Shown piece by piece: positions 5,814 through 6,152 of a stretch of DNA of 6,152 bases. Made by a program: the position numbers and the translations under genes. The first letter of the stretch is position 1. Every line of letters starts with the position of its first letter. Under the pieces are notes generated by a model, which saw only the letters and a program-made list of their open reading frames with translations, did not search any database and was not told the origin of the DNA. This stretch comes from Nitrospirota bacterium (GTDB taxonomy: Bacteria; Nitrospirota; JACRHJ01): the NCBI GenBank assembly GCA_027328825.1, contig DAHWTK010000094.1, forward strand, positions 1-6,152, given 5' to 3'.

Positions 5814-5839
5814 AAAACAGGCCGGAAACGGCCCGTTTT
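5814..5839 (+). terminator. Hairpin terminator of the cysteine synthase operon (possibly bidirectional)
   Basis: AAAAC-A-GGCCG, loop GAAA, CGGCC-C-GTTTT folds into an 11-position stem with one A-C mismatch and a GNRA tetraloop. It ends in a GUUUU run 27 bases after the flavoprotein stop. A second U-run copy (CCTGTTTT, 5843-5850) can pair with AAAACAGG (5814-5821) as an alternative. On the minus strand the mismatch becomes a G-U pair and a UUUU run also follows, so it may terminate in both directions. Confidence 0.75.
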
Positions 5840-5850
5840 CGCCCTGTTTT

Positions 5851-6083
5851 CTATACCGGGTGAAAAAGATCTAATGATAATATTTTATACTTTAACAATC
5901 AATAGGTTCCGGCAATAATCCGGAATTACTGCCGACAATGAACCTTCCCGACCGATGAGTTTTACTCTTGGAATCAGATTTACGATATTAACAAACAACA
6001 TTCAATTCTCGAATACCTTGATCGAAAATCATTCCATAAGAAAACTTTTCCCGCGCCGTGATATACTTCCGTAACGAAAACTG
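5851..6083. other. AT-rich non-coding stretch before the tRNA
   Basis: Together with the terminator, this forms a gap of over 300 bases between the flavoprotein and the tRNA. I see no open frame with a credible start and ribosome site on either strand, no tandem repeat and no mobile-element end. The only structure found is the hairpin at 5905-5944. Confidence 0.6.
5905..5944 (-). repeat. Imperfect palindrome, hairpin of 10 plus 5 base pairs
   Basis: CGGCAATAAT (5910-5919) and ATTACTGCCG (5925-5934) form a 10-bp stem with a 5-base loop. It is flanked by GGTTC (5905-5909) and GAACC (5940-5944), which extend the stem beyond a 5-base bulge. As minus-strand RNA the single imperfect position is a G-U pair; as plus-strand RNA it is A-C. 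It could be an intergenic palindromic repeat unit or part of a small RNA. No U-run follows it. Confidence 0.5.
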
Positions 6084-6112
6084 TTGACATTGCCCGGCGG
6101 CTGGTGTATATA
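6084..6112 (+). promoter_or_regulatory. Sigma70-like promoter for the tRNA-Pro gene
   Basis: A perfect TTGACA (6084-6089) and a 17-base spacer precede TATATA (6107-6112), a partial -10 match. Transcription would start near 6119, only a few bases before the tRNA at 6126, as is common for tRNA genes with a short 5' leader. Confidence 0.65.
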
Positions 6113-6125
6113 TTTCCCTTCTGAG

Positions 6126-6152
6126 CGGGGCGTGGCGCAGCCTGGTAGCGCA
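6126..6152 (+). tRNA. tRNA-Pro, 5' part only (cut by window edge)
   Basis: The last 27 bases read as the 5' side of a tRNA: acceptor strand CGGGGCG (6126-6132), then TG, then a D arm with GCGC (6135-6138) pairing GCGC (6148-6151) around the loop AGCCTGGTA. The C at position 1 together with GGCGCAGCCTGGTAGCGCA matches bacterial proline tRNAs. Initiator tRNA also starts with C but has a different D stem. The anticodon lies outside, so the isoacceptor is unknown. Confidence 0.85.

Noticed and set aside
6126..6152. tRNA at the edge as an integration site with an adjacent mobile element
   Set aside because: Only the tRNA 5' end is visible, and no integrase, att repeat or element end is present in the window.

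Overview
The window comes from a bacterium with Dsr-type dissimilatory sulfur metabolism. The minus strand carries dsrC, dsrM and dsrK, and just upstream of them a CobB/CbiA-family amidase that is best read as the siroheme amidase DsrN. The genes look native: good Shine-Dalgarno sites, short spacers, sigma70-like promoters, and no transposon, phage or CRISPR signal. Lineage is not decidable from this sequence. Desulfobacterota, Nitrospirota or another uncultured Dsr-bearing group all fit. dsrAB and the dsrEFH/dsrD markers lie outside, so reductive versus oxidative sulfur metabolism cannot be told apart.

Layout. Bases 1-1000 (-) hold the N-terminal 333 residues of DsrK, cut by the window edge. 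Bases 1013-1744 (-) are DsrM, a NarI-like di-heme b membrane subunit, and 1832-2167 (-) are DsrC with both redox cysteines. A strong GC hairpin sits between dsrC and dsrM. Upstream of dsrC is a roughly 290-base non-coding stretch with a sigma70-like promoter and a long leader whose 5' end can fold into a 15-bp interrupted stem. Bases 2456-3850 (-) are the amidase. Its promoter interleaves with an oppositely directed promoter driving a plus-strand operon: cysteine synthase (3952-4860), a small secreted mono-heme cytochrome c (4884-5204) and an iron-sulfur flavoprotein (5209-5787). A hairpin terminator follows. An AT-rich non-coding stretch then leads to a promoter and the first 27 bases of a tRNA-Pro at the right edge.

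How the parts fit. DsrC is the sulfur carrier that exchanges a trisulfide or disulfide with DsrAB and the DsrMK membrane complex. DsrM passes electrons to or from the quinone pool through b hemes, and DsrK is the HdrD-like Fe-S subunit that acts on DsrC. DsrN would amidate the siroheme of DsrAB. The divergent operon starts with an enzyme that fixes sulfide into cysteine, so the interleaved promoters place sulfur respiration and sulfur assimilation on a shared control region. The cytochrome and flavoprotein are likely redox partners, but their substrates cannot be read from sequence.

No wholly new system is obvious. The points most worth following are the interleaved divergent promoters with a probably leaderless amidase mRNA, the structured dsrC leader, the dsrC/dsrM hairpin, and the cysteine synthase-cytochrome-flavoprotein operon beside dsr genes.
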